Source: Haloarchaeobius litoreus (lineage in GTDB: Archaea; Halobacteriota; Halobacteria; Halobacteriales; Natrialbaceae). From it: a stretch of DNA of 64,000 nucleotides. Each line of letters opens with the position of its first letter. Within the stretch, counting starts at the first letter, position 1. Positions 37,602-47,752 of this stretch are shown here, one piece after another. The notes under the pieces are model-generated. The model saw only the letters and a program-made list of their open reading frames with translations, had not been told where the DNA came from and searched no databases. Position numbers and translations under genes: made by a program. The stretch is taken from positions 372,001 through 436,000 of the forward strand of contig NZ_JANHJR010000001.1 of NCBI RefSeq assembly GCF_024495425.1, read 5' to 3'.

Positions 37602-38801
37602 TCACTGCACGGCTGCGTAGGCATCTGCGTACTTCGCGTAGTTACTGGTGATGTCGAACCGCTCGCGGAACACGTTGCGTGGCATCTCCGGGCGCGACTC
37701 TCGAACGTCGTATATGGCAGCTTCGAACGCCGTCGAATCGTCCCGGTCGACCAGAGTACAGCCCGGCAACCCATCGAATGCGCGAGCGATACCCGTCACA
37801 TCGGCTGCGACGATGGGAGTCTGCATCGCACACGACTCCTGCAGCACACGTGGCACTCCCTCGTTCGCAGGCTCGGAGAGGAGTGTGGTCGCATCGGCGG
37901 TGGCGAGCAGTGCTGGAACGTCTTCGAAATCGACCCGCTCCGAATGGACGAGAAAGCGCGTTCCGAGTGCATCGAGACGGCCCGACAACCGACGTTCGAA
38001 GCTCTCGTCACGGAACCCACCGACAGCGATGAATACCACATCCTCGGGGAGGTCGTCGTCGAGCTCCTCGACGAACTCCACCAGCCTGTCGAACCCTTTC
38101 CGTGGGAGAAACTTGCCGAGATAGAGGACGATAGTCGAGTCGTCGAGGTCGACGGGGACATCTGAAAACAGCGCTTCGTAGGGATTTCCTGGCGGGACGC
38201 GTGCAGGGTCGAACGTTTCGAAGTCGACGCCGGTAGGTGCCGTGGTGAACCCGCAGGTTACGCCGTAGGTCTCCCTGACGAACTCGCGTTGATACTCGGC
38301 CTTGGTCACGATGTGGGCTGCGCGTGGGATAATCAGGCGCGAGAGGGTCACCAAAATCCGATAGTTCACCCGTGCACGCCGGGTTCCGCTCTCGGAAACC
38401 ATGTTCCTGTACGCAGGCTCCTTGAGTCCCCGAACGCTCACGACCAGTGGGACGCGGCTCGCCGTCGCCGTCAGCATCGCGGAGAACCCTCCAAGGATGT
38501 AGTCGAGTGCGTGTACCGCGTCGGGCCGTCGTCGCTTTTTGAGCATCATCGCAAGCGCGGCAACGACAGCGAAGAACACATGCAAGAAGAAGACGAATGG
38601 CTTCACCCAGCCGGGAGTCACAAACGTCCCCCGCGTCGGTGGGATGTCGACGACAGAGACACCCTCAAGCGACGATACGTTGCTTTCACCGTCGGGCCGA
38701 GAACGAAAGATAACTAGCGAGTCGACTGACTTCGAGAGCGCGACGATGCGCTCGTCGAAGTTACTCGACCAGCCATTCAGCTTAAATAGATATATTTCCA
38801 T
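37602..38801 (-). CDS. GT4-family glycosyltransferase
   Basis: This protein of about 399 residues starts at the ATG at 38801 (MEIYLFKLNGWSSNFDERI); a GTG one codon upstream is possible. The GT-B signature in the C-terminal half is IVLYLGKFLPRKGFDRLVEFVEEL (donor phosphate loop), and the acidic motif lies in EPANEGVPRVLQESCAMQTPIVAADV (EX7E). A hydrophobic segment near residues 70-90 (FVFFLHVFFAVVAALAMML) may associate the protein with the membrane. It is the second glycosyltransferase of the locus on this strand. Confidence 0.88.
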   Translation of the reverse strand: MEIYLFKLNGWSSNFDERIVALSKSVDSLVIFRSRPDGESNVSSLEGVSVVDIPPTRGTFVTPGWVKPFVFFLHVFFAVVAALAMMLKKRRRPDAVHALDYILGGFSAMLTATASRVPLVVSVRGLKEPAYRNMVSESGTRRARVNYRILVTLSRLIIPRAAHIVTKAEYQREFVRETYGVTCGFTTAPTGVDFETFDPARVPPGNPYEALFSDVPVDLDDSTIVLYLGKFLPRKGFDRLVEFVEELDDDLPEDVVFIAVGGFRDESFERRLSGRLDALGTRFLVHSERVDFEDVPALLATADATTLLSEPANEGVPRVLQESCAMQTPIVAADVTGIARAFDGLPGCTLVDRDDSTAFEAAIYDVRESRPEMPRNVFRERFDITSNYAKYADAYAAVQ

Positions 38802-38913
38802 CACTCGCCTGTTGTGGTGGAGTACACTAAACCTGTTCTGGGTCGTCCCGACTCAACATCCTCGCCTGACACGAATAGCAACCGTTTAATGTACGACGTA
38901 ACCCCTTCATACC

Positions 38914-39909
38914 ATGAGTGATTCGACGGTCCTCGTAACCGGCGGGGCCGGCTACCTCGGTTCGATTCTCACCCGACAGCTTCTCGACGATGGACACGAT
39001 GTCGTCGTTCTGGACCGCTTTCTCTTCGGCGACAATGCGCTCGCCGAACTGCGCGACGACGACAGCCTGACCATAATCGAGGGCGACGTCCGTGACGAGG
39101 ACGTGCTCGAAGACGCCGTCTCCCGCGCGGACGATATCGTCCACATGGCCGCCATCGTCGGTGACCCGGCCTGTTCGGACGCCGTCGACGAAGCAATCGA
39201 GACCAACCTCGACGCCACGGTGCGGACCAAGCAGCTGGCAGCCGAGCACGACGTCTCGCAGTTCGTCTTCGTCTCGACGTGCAGCGTCTACGGGAACTCC
39301 GAGACCGGGTCGATGCTCGACGAGACATCGCCGGTCAACCCCGTCTCCGTCTACGCGCAGACGAAACAGCTCGCCGAGACCTCTCTGCTGGAGGAGCCGA
39401 TGGGCCTCGACGTGACGGCGCTCCGGCTGGCAACCGTCTACGGACTCTCGCCGCGCCCACGGTTCGACCTGGTCGTGAACCTCCTCACGAAGATGGCGGT
39501 CGAGCAGGGAACGGGGACAATCTTCGGCGGCGACCAGTGGCGACCGTTCATCCACACGCGCGACGTGGCACGAGGTATTCGGGCGGTACTCGACGCCCCC
39601 GCCGAGGACGTGGGCGGCGAGGTGTTCAACGTCGGTCGCGACGACGAGAACTACACGATGGCCGAGGTCGGCAAGCTGATCGACGACGCCGTCCCCGAGG
39701 CCGACGTCACCGTCGACGAGACGGTGAGCGACGACCGGACCTACCGCGTCACGTTCGAGAAGCTCCGCGAGGCGACCGGCTTCGTCCCCGAGATTCGGCT
39801 CCCCCAGGGTATCGACGAGATACGCGACGCACTCGAAACGGAGGCCATCGAGGACCCGGACTCGCCGCTCCATCTGAACCACGCCTCGGGCGGGAAGGAG
39901 GTCGAGTGA
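38914..39909 (+). CDS. NAD-dependent sugar epimerase/dehydratase (extended SDR)
   Basis: This 331-residue enzyme has the NAD(P)-binding TGGAGYLGS (residues 9-17), the catalytic Tyr-x3-Lys in YAQTKQ, and SVYGNSE and RPFIHTRDVARGI blocks typical of UDP-glucose-4-epimerase-like or dehydratase-like sugar SDRs. It probably acts on a nucleotide sugar before the aminotransferase that follows, whose start overlaps this stop (TGATG at 39907-39911). An SDR-aminotransferase pair is the usual route to amino or amino-deoxy sugars. A TATA-like CGTTTAATG lies about 25 bases before the start. Confidence 0.9.
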   Translation: MSDSTVLVTGGAGYLGSILTRQLLDDGHDVVVLDRFLFGDNALAELRDDDSLTIIEGDVRDEDVLEDAVSRADDIVHMAAIVGDPACSDAVDEAIETNLDATVRTKQLAAEHDVSQFVFVSTCSVYGNSETGSMLDETSPVNPVSVYAQTKQLAETSLLEEPMGLDVTALRLATVYGLSPRPRFDLVVNLLTKMAVEQGTGTIFGGDQWRPFIHTRDVARGIRAVLDAPAEDVGGEVFNVGRDDENYTMAEVGKLIDDAVPEADVTVDETVSDDRTYRVTFEKLREATGFVPEIRLPQGIDEIRDALETEAIEDPDSPLHLNHASGGKEVE

Positions 39910-41087
39910 TGGCAGGCGACGAACTCGCGATCGAGGGGGGCGAGTCGGTCCGCGAGGAGCCGCTCGACTTCGCGACCCCGGTGCTGGGTGACGACGAGGT
40001 CGAGAACGTCGCTGACGCGCTGCGCTCCGGCTGGCTGACCACCGGTGGTCGCGTCGACGAGTTCGAGTCCGCAGTCGCCGACCGGACCGACGCTGGCCAC
40101 GCCATCGGCACGACGAACTGCACGAGTGCGCTGTACCTCTCGTACCGCGCACTCGACGTCGAGGGTGAGGTCATCACGACGCCGCTGACGTTCGCGACGA
40201 CCGTCTCCAGCGCGATGCAGGCTGGCGCGACACCGGTGCTCGCCGACGTTCGGCCGGACACGCTCACGCTGGACCCCGAGTCGGTGAAGGAAGCCATCAC
40301 CGACGAGACGGACGCTATCGTCCCGGTTCACTACGCGGGACAGGCGACTGACATGGACGTGTACCGCGACCTCGCCGAGGATCACGACCTCGCGCTCATC
40401 GAGGACGCGGCTCACGGCCTCGGCGGGTCGTTCGAGGGCGAGGCGCAGGGCACGCTCGGCGACGCTGGCTGCTACTCGTTCTACGCGACCAAGTCGATTA
40501 CGACGAGCGAGGGCGGGATGCTGGTGACCGACGACGACGAACTCGCGGAGACGGCGCGCAAGCTCCGACTCGCGGGCGTCAACAAGGATGCCTGGGAGCG
40601 CGAGGACACCAACAGACCGAGCTGGCACTACGACGTGCAGGCGGTGTCGGGCAAGTACAACATGACGGACGTGCAGGCGTCCATCGGCATCGCACAGCTC
40701 GACCGACTCGATGGGTTTATCGAGCGGCGGCGGGCGGTCGCCGACGAACTCGACGCCCGGCTCGCGGACGTCGACGGCGTCGAGCCGCTCGCGGTCCGCG
40801 ACGCCGACGAGCACGCACGGCACCTCTATCCGATTACGGTGGACCCCGAACAGATCGGACGGGACCGCGACGCGTTCGACCGGGCACTCACCGCCGAGGG
40901 GTTCGGCACGAGCGTCCACTACATTCCCATCCACCGTCACACCGCGTTCGCCGACCTCGACAGGACCGACCTCTCGACCGTTGACGACGTGGCCGCACGA
41001 CTGCTCTGTCTCCCGCTGCACCCGGAGATGACCGACGCGGACGTGGACGACTTGGTGACCGCACTGCGGAAGGTCGCCGAGAACTAG
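39909..41087 (+). CDS. DegT/DnrJ/EryC1/StrS-family sugar aminotransferase (2)
   Basis: This 392-residue PLP enzyme has a complete family layout: GWLTTGGRVDEFE, EDAAHGLGGSFEGE, the Schiff-base region YSFYATKSITTSEGGML (lysine in ATK) and KYNMTDVQASIGIAQLDRL near the C-terminus. It is a clear sugar-nucleotide aminotransferase and more canonical than the one at 33580-34722. It is translationally coupled to the SDR before it. Its TAG stop shares the palindromic CTAG (41084-41087) with the stop of the convergent sugar transferase gene. Confidence 0.92.
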   Translation: MAGDELAIEGGESVREEPLDFATPVLGDDEVENVADALRSGWLTTGGRVDEFESAVADRTDAGHAIGTTNCTSALYLSYRALDVEGEVITTPLTFATTVSSAMQAGATPVLADVRPDTLTLDPESVKEAITDETDAIVPVHYAGQATDMDVYRDLAEDHDLALIEDAAHGLGGSFEGEAQGTLGDAGCYSFYATKSITTSEGGMLVTDDDELAETARKLRLAGVNKDAWEREDTNRPSWHYDVQAVSGKYNMTDVQASIGIAQLDRLDGFIERRRAVADELDARLADVDGVEPLAVRDADEHARHLYPITVDPEQIGRDRDAFDRALTAEGFGTSVHYIPIHRHTAFADLDRTDLSTVDDVAARLLCLPLHPEMTDADVDDLVTALRKVAEN

Positions 41088-42454
41088 TCGCCATTTAGCT
41101 TCTCGAAGAGTTTCCCGAACTGCATGGCAACGAGCTTGCAGTCCAGCCAGAGCGACCACTCCGACATGTACCGGTCGTCGGCCCGCAGGTTGTCGGCGGC
41201 GTACTGCCCCTCGTCGAATCCCTCGAAGTCGACCTGTGCAAAACCGGTGAGGCCGGGTTTGACGTGCCACCGTCGTGGCCACGCCGGGACATCGTCCGTC
41301 CACTCCGCATCGAGCTCCGGTCGTTCGGGACGCGGTCCGACGGCGCTCATCCGGCCGACGAGTACCGAGACGAGCTGTGGAATCTCGTCCAGGTACGTGG
41401 TGCGCAGCACGGCACCGACACGGGTGATTCGTGAGTCCTCGTTGTCGTCCATGATGACAGCCCCCGTCTCCGACTCGGCGTTCTCGACCATCGTCCGGAA
41501 TTTCGGGAGGACGAACCGGTTGCCGAACCGTTCCGTTCGGACTTGTCGGTAGAGTATCGGGCCCGGGCTATCGAGTCGGACGGCGAGCGCGATGAGCGGC
41601 ACGAACGGCGTGACGAAGACGAGCCCGGCGACGGCGAACGCGATGTCGAACGCCCGTTTCTCGAGTTCTTGCCACGGGGTGAGTGGCGAAGTGTGGACCT
41701 CGACGAATCCGTCGTCGGTCCTCGATCCAGTGAGCAGTCGGTCGCTGGCTGGCTCTGTCGTGGCGACCGGCAGGTTGCGCGCGTGACAGGCGTCGAGGAC
41801 GGAGAACGCACCGTCGCGGGTCACGTCGGAGAACGCGAGGACGACGCGCTCGGGCGTAGCCGAGTCCAGCGTGGCTCCGAATCGTGTGCCGCTGCTCGCG
41901 AGCTCGGTGGGCAACGATTCGAGCGTCTCCCGTCTGAGTTCGATCGCCCCATCTGTCAGATGAACCGGTTCCGTCGAGACCCCGTCCGCGAGTCGGACGA
42001 AGCCCGTGACGGAGCCATCGAGCCGCTCGGCAGCCGTGGCGATGTCGTCGAGGTCGGAACCCACGACGACCGCCCCCTCGCGCCTCCGTGCCACCAGCGA
42101 CTGGTAGCCGAGTCCGAGTGCGGGGACGAGGAGGGCGAACACAGAGACCGCACCGGCCACGGCCGGGAGCGTCGCGAGCGACGGCGTCGCGAGGGTCCAG
42201 CCGGTGAACAGCACGAGCGCAGCGACCGCAGTTCCCCGCACCCCGAGTCCGACGACGGCGACGGTCCGTCGACCGACCGTCTTCGCGAGCGGCGCGAGGA
42301 CGACTGTCGCAGCGAGAACGGACACGGAACAGAACAGGGCAACTGGCGGCCCCAGCGGAGCGCCTCGAATCGCGAGGGCGACACCCGTCGCGACCAGCCC
42401 GAGACACACCGCACCGACGAGCCACAGCAGGTACAGCGCTCGACCGTGTTCCAT
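41084..42454 (-). CDS. Initiating sugar-phosphate transferase (bacterial sugar transferase family)
   Basis: This 456-residue membrane protein has about four N-terminal helices (to residue 120), a soluble segment, then a helix and the catalytic domain of polyprenyl glycosylphosphotransferases. The core reads KRAFDIAFAVAGLVFVTPFVPLIALAVRLDSPGPILYRQVRTERFGNRFVLPKFRTM, later YLDEIPQL, SAVGPRPERPEL and KPGLTGFAQV. It transfers a sugar-1-phosphate from a nucleotide donor to a lipid phosphate, starting glycan assembly. The next gene upstream on this strand is the STT3-like transferase, so both ends of the glycan pathway lie side by side. Confidence 0.93.
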   Translation of the reverse strand: MEHGRALYLLWLVGAVCLGLVATGVALAIRGAPLGPPVALFCSVSVLAATVVLAPLAKTVGRRTVAVVGLGVRGTAVAALVLFTGWTLATPSLATLPAVAGAVSVFALLVPALGLGYQSLVARRREGAVVVGSDLDDIATAAERLDGSVTGFVRLADGVSTEPVHLTDGAIELRRETLESLPTELASSGTRFGATLDSATPERVVLAFSDVTRDGAFSVLDACHARNLPVATTEPASDRLLTGSRTDDGFVEVHTSPLTPWQELEKRAFDIAFAVAGLVFVTPFVPLIALAVRLDSPGPILYRQVRTERFGNRFVLPKFRTMVENAESETGAVIMDDNEDSRITRVGAVLRTTYLDEIPQLVSVLVGRMSAVGPRPERPELDAEWTDDVPAWPRRWHVKPGLTGFAQVDFEGFDEGQYAADNLRADDRYMSEWSLWLDCKLVAMQFGKLFEKLNGD

Positions 42455-42541
42455 CGGTTCAACCAGCCCATTTGACGCGAATAAGTACTTCGGTTCAGTC
42501 GATCCGAATCCGACGGCCGCAGCCGGATTCGACGGATGCCG

Positions 42542-45500
42542 TCACGCCACCGCGACCGACCGATTCGAGCCACCCGCTGGGATGTCCTCGGGCAGGACGA
42601 CGTCATGGTACACTCGCACGTCATCGAGCGTCATCGAGGCGTACTGACTTCCCGGTCTGCCGCCGAAACGGAGTTCACCGTCCGTTCGAATCGCGTCGAG
42701 TTGTGAAGCGTCCCGGGTCGAAACGAGAGTGTCGTTCCGGTACAGTCGGACCTCGTCGACCTCCCGGTCAAGGACGACGGTGATGCGGGTCCAGTCGTCG
42801 AACGACGTGCCGTTGATACCGAAGTTCTTGACCTGGTCGCCCTCCACATCGTCGAACCGGACCCCGAAGTCGTTCAACGATGTGCGTGCCCAGATACCGA
42901 AGCGACCGGTGTCGCCGGAGCCGTACTCGAGCACACGCGGGAGGCGCTCACCGCTCGCTGTCAGGTCTCCCCTGAGGACGACAGAGACGGTCAGTGACTC
43001 GTTCGGACCGATCGCGATCTCGTCGGGATTTGGGACGGTCGCGACGTCGTCCTCGCCGTCGAACGAGAGTGCGGACCCGGAGGAACCGTCGGCCCACGTC
43101 GCACCGTCGATGCTGGCGTGCTGTCCGCTGGAGAGGTCGTAGACGCTCCGCCCCTCGTTCGAGTCGAAGGACCAGTGGGCGGCTCCCGGACCCTCGAATC
43201 GACTGGTCGTCCCGCCCTCTGCGACTGCCGATTCAGAGACGGCGATCGTCTCGTCCCCGAGGGTGTAGTCGCCAGCGTACGGGACAGTGAGTTCGTACAC
43301 GCCCGCGCCGTTTCGCTCGACCGTCCGCTCGTACGTGTACGTCTCCCCGTCGACGGTGAACGTGGTCTCTACGGTGTCGCCCGCCGGGACGTTTCCGACG
43401 AGCCGGGCACCTGTGACCGTCGAGAATATCTTGACGGACCCACCGTCCCTGACCTGGACGAGCTGGTAGTGCCCGAGTCCGTCGACGCTCCCGTTCGTGC
43501 TCCCGACGTGCTCGTGGAGACGGATATGGAGCGAATCGGCCCGGAGCCCTCGCCCCGAGAACTCGTCGGTAGTGATGATGTATCCGGCGCGCTCGTCAGC
43601 CGTCAACCGTTCGTACCAGCGACTCCCGTTGTCAGCAGACAGGAACTCCTCGTAGTTCGACTGGGCGTATCCGTACGAGCGTGACTCGCCGCTGACGAAG
43701 TAGTTGTACATCCGGTTGCGGTCCCACTCGCTGAACACGTAGTTCTCGGGATAGTCGATGTCGTGTTCGGCGGCGTGTGCGTCGATGGCCGTCGCCGTCT
43801 CGTACTCCCCACCGTCGATGGTGGTAAGTCCGATCTTCAACGGGGAGAACAGCATGCCGACCCCGGCGACGACGACGAGGATGACTGCCACGTACTGCAC
43901 GGTCGTCCGGTCGGGACGCGGGAGCGGCCGGAGAGATGGAACGCCATCCGCGAGTTGCCGTTCGCTCGCGAGGATGGCGGGAACCCGTTCGGTGAGATCA
44001 ACGAGTGCCACGACGTGGACGAATCCCACGCCAGCGAAGAGCGCCGCGAAGGCAGCGAGTTCCCCGCTGAAGCGGACCTGAATCGCCGAGAGCAGGAGGA
44101 ACCACCAGGCGTAGCTGACGGGGACGAACCACCGACGACTCGGGACGCGGGCCGCACGCCACGTCACCCACCCGAGGTACGGCAGCGCGAAGAACAGCAC
44201 CAGCCCGAACGAGAACAGCGGTGCGAGAAACAGCCCGAGGTCGCTCTTGAACAGGGAGCCCGTCTCGGCGACGCCCGGCGTGTTCAGCAGGAAGTCGAGG
44301 CGTCTGGTGAGCGTGTCCCCGAACTCCGGAAGGACCACGAACGCGACGACGAGGACGCCAGCACCGACGGCAGTCTGCACGCCGACGAATGCCTCAGTCG
44401 TCCGTTCGCCAGCGACGGCGGACCGAACGAACGCCTCACCGAGCAGCGTCACACCAGCGACGCCCGCGAACAGCAGCGCTGGCGTCGCGACGACGACCGT
44501 CGCGTGCCATCCCAACGTCACGTGGACCAGTCCGACGAGACCTGCCCCGATAGCGGTCCCGACAAGCAGCGAGCGATGGGCGGCGAGCACGCTCTCGTCG
44601 ACGGCGACCAGCGCGAGGGCGGAGGCGGCGACGGCGATACTGACGGGCAGTATCAGCAGCGGCCCAGCCTCCCACGCGAGGACCTGCCCGGCGATACCGA
44701 CCCCGAGACACACCGTCGCGAGCCAGCCCTCGCCGTCACGGAGGTCCGGGCGGTCGAGCGCGCCCACCAGCCCGTATGCGGTGAGCAAGAGCCACGGGTA
44801 GTCGAACGCGTGGTGGTCTGCGAAGCCAATCGCGGTACGGAGTGCGTGGTCCGGCGTCACCGCGAGCATGACGACCGCAGCCAGCCCGGCGCGACGGTCG
44901 CCGGTCAGCCGCACCGCGAGCAGGTACAGCAGGACAGCGGCGACGACGGCAGCGACGACGGGATACACAGCGAGTACGACACCCGCGGTATGCTGGCCGC
45001 CGCCCAGCAGCGCCGAAATGAACCAGAGCACCGCGACGAGCAGCGGTTCGCCGTTCGCCATCTGCGCCATCTCTCCGAGCACGGCGAAATCGAGCGGGCC
45101 ACTCGACTTCGCGAGCAGCTGGTCCACCCAGTAGCGGTACAGATAGGGGTCGTTCGAGGAGAGCACGACCGCGTCGCCGCGGAACACCGACGGACTCGGG
45201 AACGCGCGCATCGCCACGACGAGCAGGAGGGCACCCACGAGTGCGAGCGCAGCGCGACGGTCGACCGAGGGAAGCGAGAGAGAAGGAATCGAAACTGCCG
45301 AGCCGTCGTCCGCAACCATGGTGTCGTCGCCGTCGAGCGCGGCACGCACCGCCGTGCGGTCCGCGACACGGTAGTCGCCGTCGTCAGCCTTCCCGACGAT
45401 GCCGCGAGACACCAGTTCGCCGAACACCCCCGAATCGACCGGGATATCGTCGAACGTCCAGCCGTCGGCGTCCGCGTCGACATCGAGGACCGCCTCCAGG

Positions 45501-45562
45501 TCGTCTTCGAGGGCGGGTTTGTCCGCGATCAGAGACTCAGTCGCGGACCGAACGTCGTCCAT
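42542..45562 (-). CDS. STT3/AglB-like oligosaccharyltransferase with C-terminal LamG-like domain
   Basis: This 1006-residue protein has a soluble N-terminus of about 95 residues, about a dozen membrane helices (to about 585), then a large outer part. STT3-type motifs are visible as SSNDPYLYRYWVDQLL (first acidic loop) and GFADHHAFDYPW (second). At the place of the WWDYG signature it reads SEWDRNRMY, an unusual change. From about residue 805 (GAAHWSFDSNEGRSVYDLSSGQHASIDG) to the end lies a LamG/concanavalin-type domain (DVATVPNPDEIAIGPNESLTVSVVLRG, WTRITVVLD, VRLYRNDTLVST). It probably transfers the locus glycan to proteins. The LamG part may bind glycan or substrate. Confidence 0.78.
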   Translation of the reverse strand: MDDVRSATESLIADKPALEDDLEAVLDVDADADGWTFDDIPVDSGVFGELVSRGIVGKADDGDYRVADRTAVRAALDGDDTMVADDGSAVSIPSLSLPSVDRRAALALVGALLLVVAMRAFPSPSVFRGDAVVLSSNDPYLYRYWVDQLLAKSSGPLDFAVLGEMAQMANGEPLLVAVLWFISALLGGGQHTAGVVLAVYPVVAAVVAAVLLYLLAVRLTGDRRAGLAAVVMLAVTPDHALRTAIGFADHHAFDYPWLLLTAYGLVGALDRPDLRDGEGWLATVCLGVGIAGQVLAWEAGPLLILPVSIAVAASALALVAVDESVLAAHRSLLVGTAIGAGLVGLVHVTLGWHATVVVATPALLFAGVAGVTLLGEAFVRSAVAGERTTEAFVGVQTAVGAGVLVVAFVVLPEFGDTLTRRLDFLLNTPGVAETGSLFKSDLGLFLAPLFSFGLVLFFALPYLGWVTWRAARVPSRRWFVPVSYAWWFLLLSAIQVRFSGELAAFAALFAGVGFVHVVALVDLTERVPAILASERQLADGVPSLRPLPRPDRTTVQYVAVILVVVAGVGMLFSPLKIGLTTIDGGEYETATAIDAHAAEHDIDYPENYVFSEWDRNRMYNYFVSGESRSYGYAQSNYEEFLSADNGSRWYERLTADERAGYIITTDEFSGRGLRADSLHIRLHEHVGSTNGSVDGLGHYQLVQVRDGGSVKIFSTVTGARLVGNVPAGDTVETTFTVDGETYTYERTVERNGAGVYELTVPYAGDYTLGDETIAVSESAVAEGGTTSRFEGPGAAHWSFDSNEGRSVYDLSSGQHASIDGATWADGSSGSALSFDGEDDVATVPNPDEIAIGPNESLTVSVVLRGDLTASGERLPRVLEYGSGDTGRFGIWARTSLNDFGVRFDDVEGDQVKNFGINGTSFDDWTRITVVLDREVDEVRLYRNDTLVSTRDASQLDAIRTDGELRFGGRPGSQYASMTLDDVRVYHDVVLPEDIPAGGSNRSVAVA

Positions 45563-45726
45563 ACCGTGATACTCCGCGATGAGTGGAATAAAACCATCGC
45601 GATGGTCGCCGCTGTCGGACCCGCTCCGCTGTCTCTCTGGGACGGCTTCGTCACGCTATGCATAAACTGTGACCCGACCGGGTAACTCGTCGATAACAAA
45701 CCCGACTGATGGCCCCAAACCGCAGT

Positions 45727-47517
45727 ATGGATTTCTCTCGTCGGCGGGCACTTGGTATCCTCGCAGCAGCCGGGTTGGCGGCGACATCCAGCCCACGCTC
45801 GACCGCCGAGTTTCGTAAAACAGTATCCGAATCTCTGCCCGACACCGTGCTCTTCCAGAACGGGGACGACCTCACTGAGTCGAACCTTGCGCGACTGCTC
45901 GCACGCAGCAACAGCAGTGACTACGTCGAGCGTGGTCTCAGATTCAGCGCGGACTATCGGGACAACACGCTCACCATCGGGAACGGGATGGCTGTGGTCG
46001 CGGATTCGTCGACGAACCGGGCCTATGTCGTGCTCACCGAGCAGCGCCAGAACATCTCGCTTCCAATTACGAGCGGTGCGAACTACGTGTATCTCACGAT
46101 AGACCCGAGTACGCGGGATGCGGTTTCAATTCACATCGTTGGCGACGACAGTTCACCCTCGAATCCGTCGTTGAAAATCGGTGAGATCGACACCGCCAAC
46201 GGCACCAGTACGGAGCTGAACCGGGAGCCTGATTTGATGGTTGGCGACATCACGAGCGACGGGACCACCGTGTACGATGCGGACACAAACACGGTTGGGG
46301 ATGGGACCACACGTGCGAATCACGAATCGGTGCATGCAGAGGACGTGGGAAACATCCACTACCTGCCCGAAGTCAACGGTGGCACCCTTAACGCCAAGTG
46401 GGACACGCTTACGTCTGGATGGAGGGACGGCGAGTCCCACGCTGTAATCATCCCGCCTCCAGACCAAGACAACGACGGCAGCCGAGACGACACCGTCACA
46501 CTCGGCAACGGTATCGTCTGCTGGGAGATGGACGGTGCGATCACTATCGACAACGACCGCGACAACGTCGTCATCAAAGCCTGGAGGAGCAACATCAGCC
46601 ACGACCCTGCGAACAGTTTCACCAACTACATAGAGGTAATCGACGGGTCCAACAAACCTGAAAATATCGACATCCAAGGCGGGATATGGAGATGCAATGG
46701 TGGCGTCACGAACCTCGTGAAAACCACAGGGGCGAGCCGTCTCAGGCTCCACGGGCTCAAGGGGGGGGCAACTTCAAGCGGGAACTTCCAACGTGGTGTC
46801 TATGCCGTCGCCGACGACCATCCGATAGGAGGTCTTCAAGTCAATACGTTACAGGGCGCAGTCTTCGACAACTCAACCGTCGTGCTCGACGGAACCTCAA
46901 ACAGCGTCATCAACTTCCACGTCGAAGGTGTTCGTGGGTCTGGGAATCAGGATGTCGTCGTAGGGCGCGGACAATCAGAACAGGGCGACATCGAGCGTGT
47001 TCGACAAACTGCAACGAACATGCCGACCAGATCGGGCGTGCGCTTGGAAGCAACCTCAGACGGCCGACCTGACAACGTAAAGGTCGAAGACGTAGCCGTA
47101 TTCACGAGTGGCGTCGCGGCGCTCGATACCGGTGATACGACTAGAGGGTCGGCGTCGAGAATGCGTGAAATTTCCTGTGAGCGACTGGCGGTCGGGAACA
47201 ACGAGACAGTTGCCTCACTTGATTGGCTGCAGGGTTGCCCCGCGCTCAATATTGGTGGAACCGACCTGTCTTGGACCATCGACGTGGGCGTCAACTCCAA
47301 CATGTTCGATTGTGGCATCGACGCCCGTGGAAGTGATGTAACCGTCAATCGTGGCGCGAACGCAGCTCGTATCGTTGTCAACGGAAAGGGCATCAATTCG
47401 GGTGACCCATCGAGCACCGGCCAATGGAACGGAAACGGCTACGAAGGGCTCAACGTCGAGGACACGACTGTGCCTGCGATGTACTATCACGACGGGTCTG
47501 GATTCGAAGCGTACTGA
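45727..47517 (+). CDS. Tat-exported protein, possibly beta-helical
   Basis: The product has about 596 residues; the start at 45727 (MDFSRRRALGILAAAGLAATSS) gives a clean twin-arginine signal with no lipobox cysteine, so the protein should be released or surface-bound. The first third (SLPDTVLFQNGDDLTESN...ADYRDNTLTIGNGMAVVADSS) resembles phage tail-fibre or structural proteins. The later part has N- and G-rich repeats (GGIWRCNGG, NIDIQGG, NSVINFHVEGVRGSGNQDVVVG) consistent with a right-handed beta-helix. A role in binding or cutting polysaccharide is possible. I recognise no catalytic motif. Confidence 0.55.
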   Translation: MDFSRRRALGILAAAGLAATSSPRSTAEFRKTVSESLPDTVLFQNGDDLTESNLARLLARSNSSDYVERGLRFSADYRDNTLTIGNGMAVVADSSTNRAYVVLTEQRQNISLPITSGANYVYLTIDPSTRDAVSIHIVGDDSSPSNPSLKIGEIDTANGTSTELNREPDLMVGDITSDGTTVYDADTNTVGDGTTRANHESVHAEDVGNIHYLPEVNGGTLNAKWDTLTSGWRDGESHAVIIPPPDQDNDGSRDDTVTLGNGIVCWEMDGAITIDNDRDNVVIKAWRSNISHDPANSFTNYIEVIDGSNKPENIDIQGGIWRCNGGVTNLVKTTGASRLRLHGLKGGATSSGNFQRGVYAVADDHPIGGLQVNTLQGAVFDNSTVVLDGTSNSVINFHVEGVRGSGNQDVVVGRGQSEQGDIERVRQTATNMPTRSGVRLEATSDGRPDNVKVEDVAVFTSGVAALDTGDTTRGSASRMREISCERLAVGNNETVASLDWLQGCPALNIGGTDLSWTIDVGVNSNMFDCGIDARGSDVTVNRGANAARIVVNGKGINSGDPSSTGQWNGNGYEGLNVEDTTVPAMYYHDGSGFEAY

Positions 47518-47752
47518 CACACACTTTACGGCTGAGTCTCAGTACGCCACGAAGCGTCACCAGTAACTTAGTCTTGATTTCCAACTGGATTCTGACGAAG
47601 CACTAGTGGTAGACGAGCCCAACTAATCAGTTAGGAAGCTGTCTCTATCGACGCCTGGCCGACCACAGAGACGTTGTTGACGCTCCCAAAGAGACCAACT
47701 CAAATCCCTTGTGCGTCCAGCCACCCTCTATCTTGGAATTCATCGACGTCTC

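Noticed and set aside
41084-41087. Shared CTAG stop of two convergent genes as a regulatory site
   Set aside because: It is a simple result of two TAG stops on opposite strands; no further signal is seen there.
47518-47752. Gap between the beta-helix gene and PolB as a possible RNA gene
   Set aside because: No tRNA-like or strong stem-loop pattern was found; short frames there are not protein-like.
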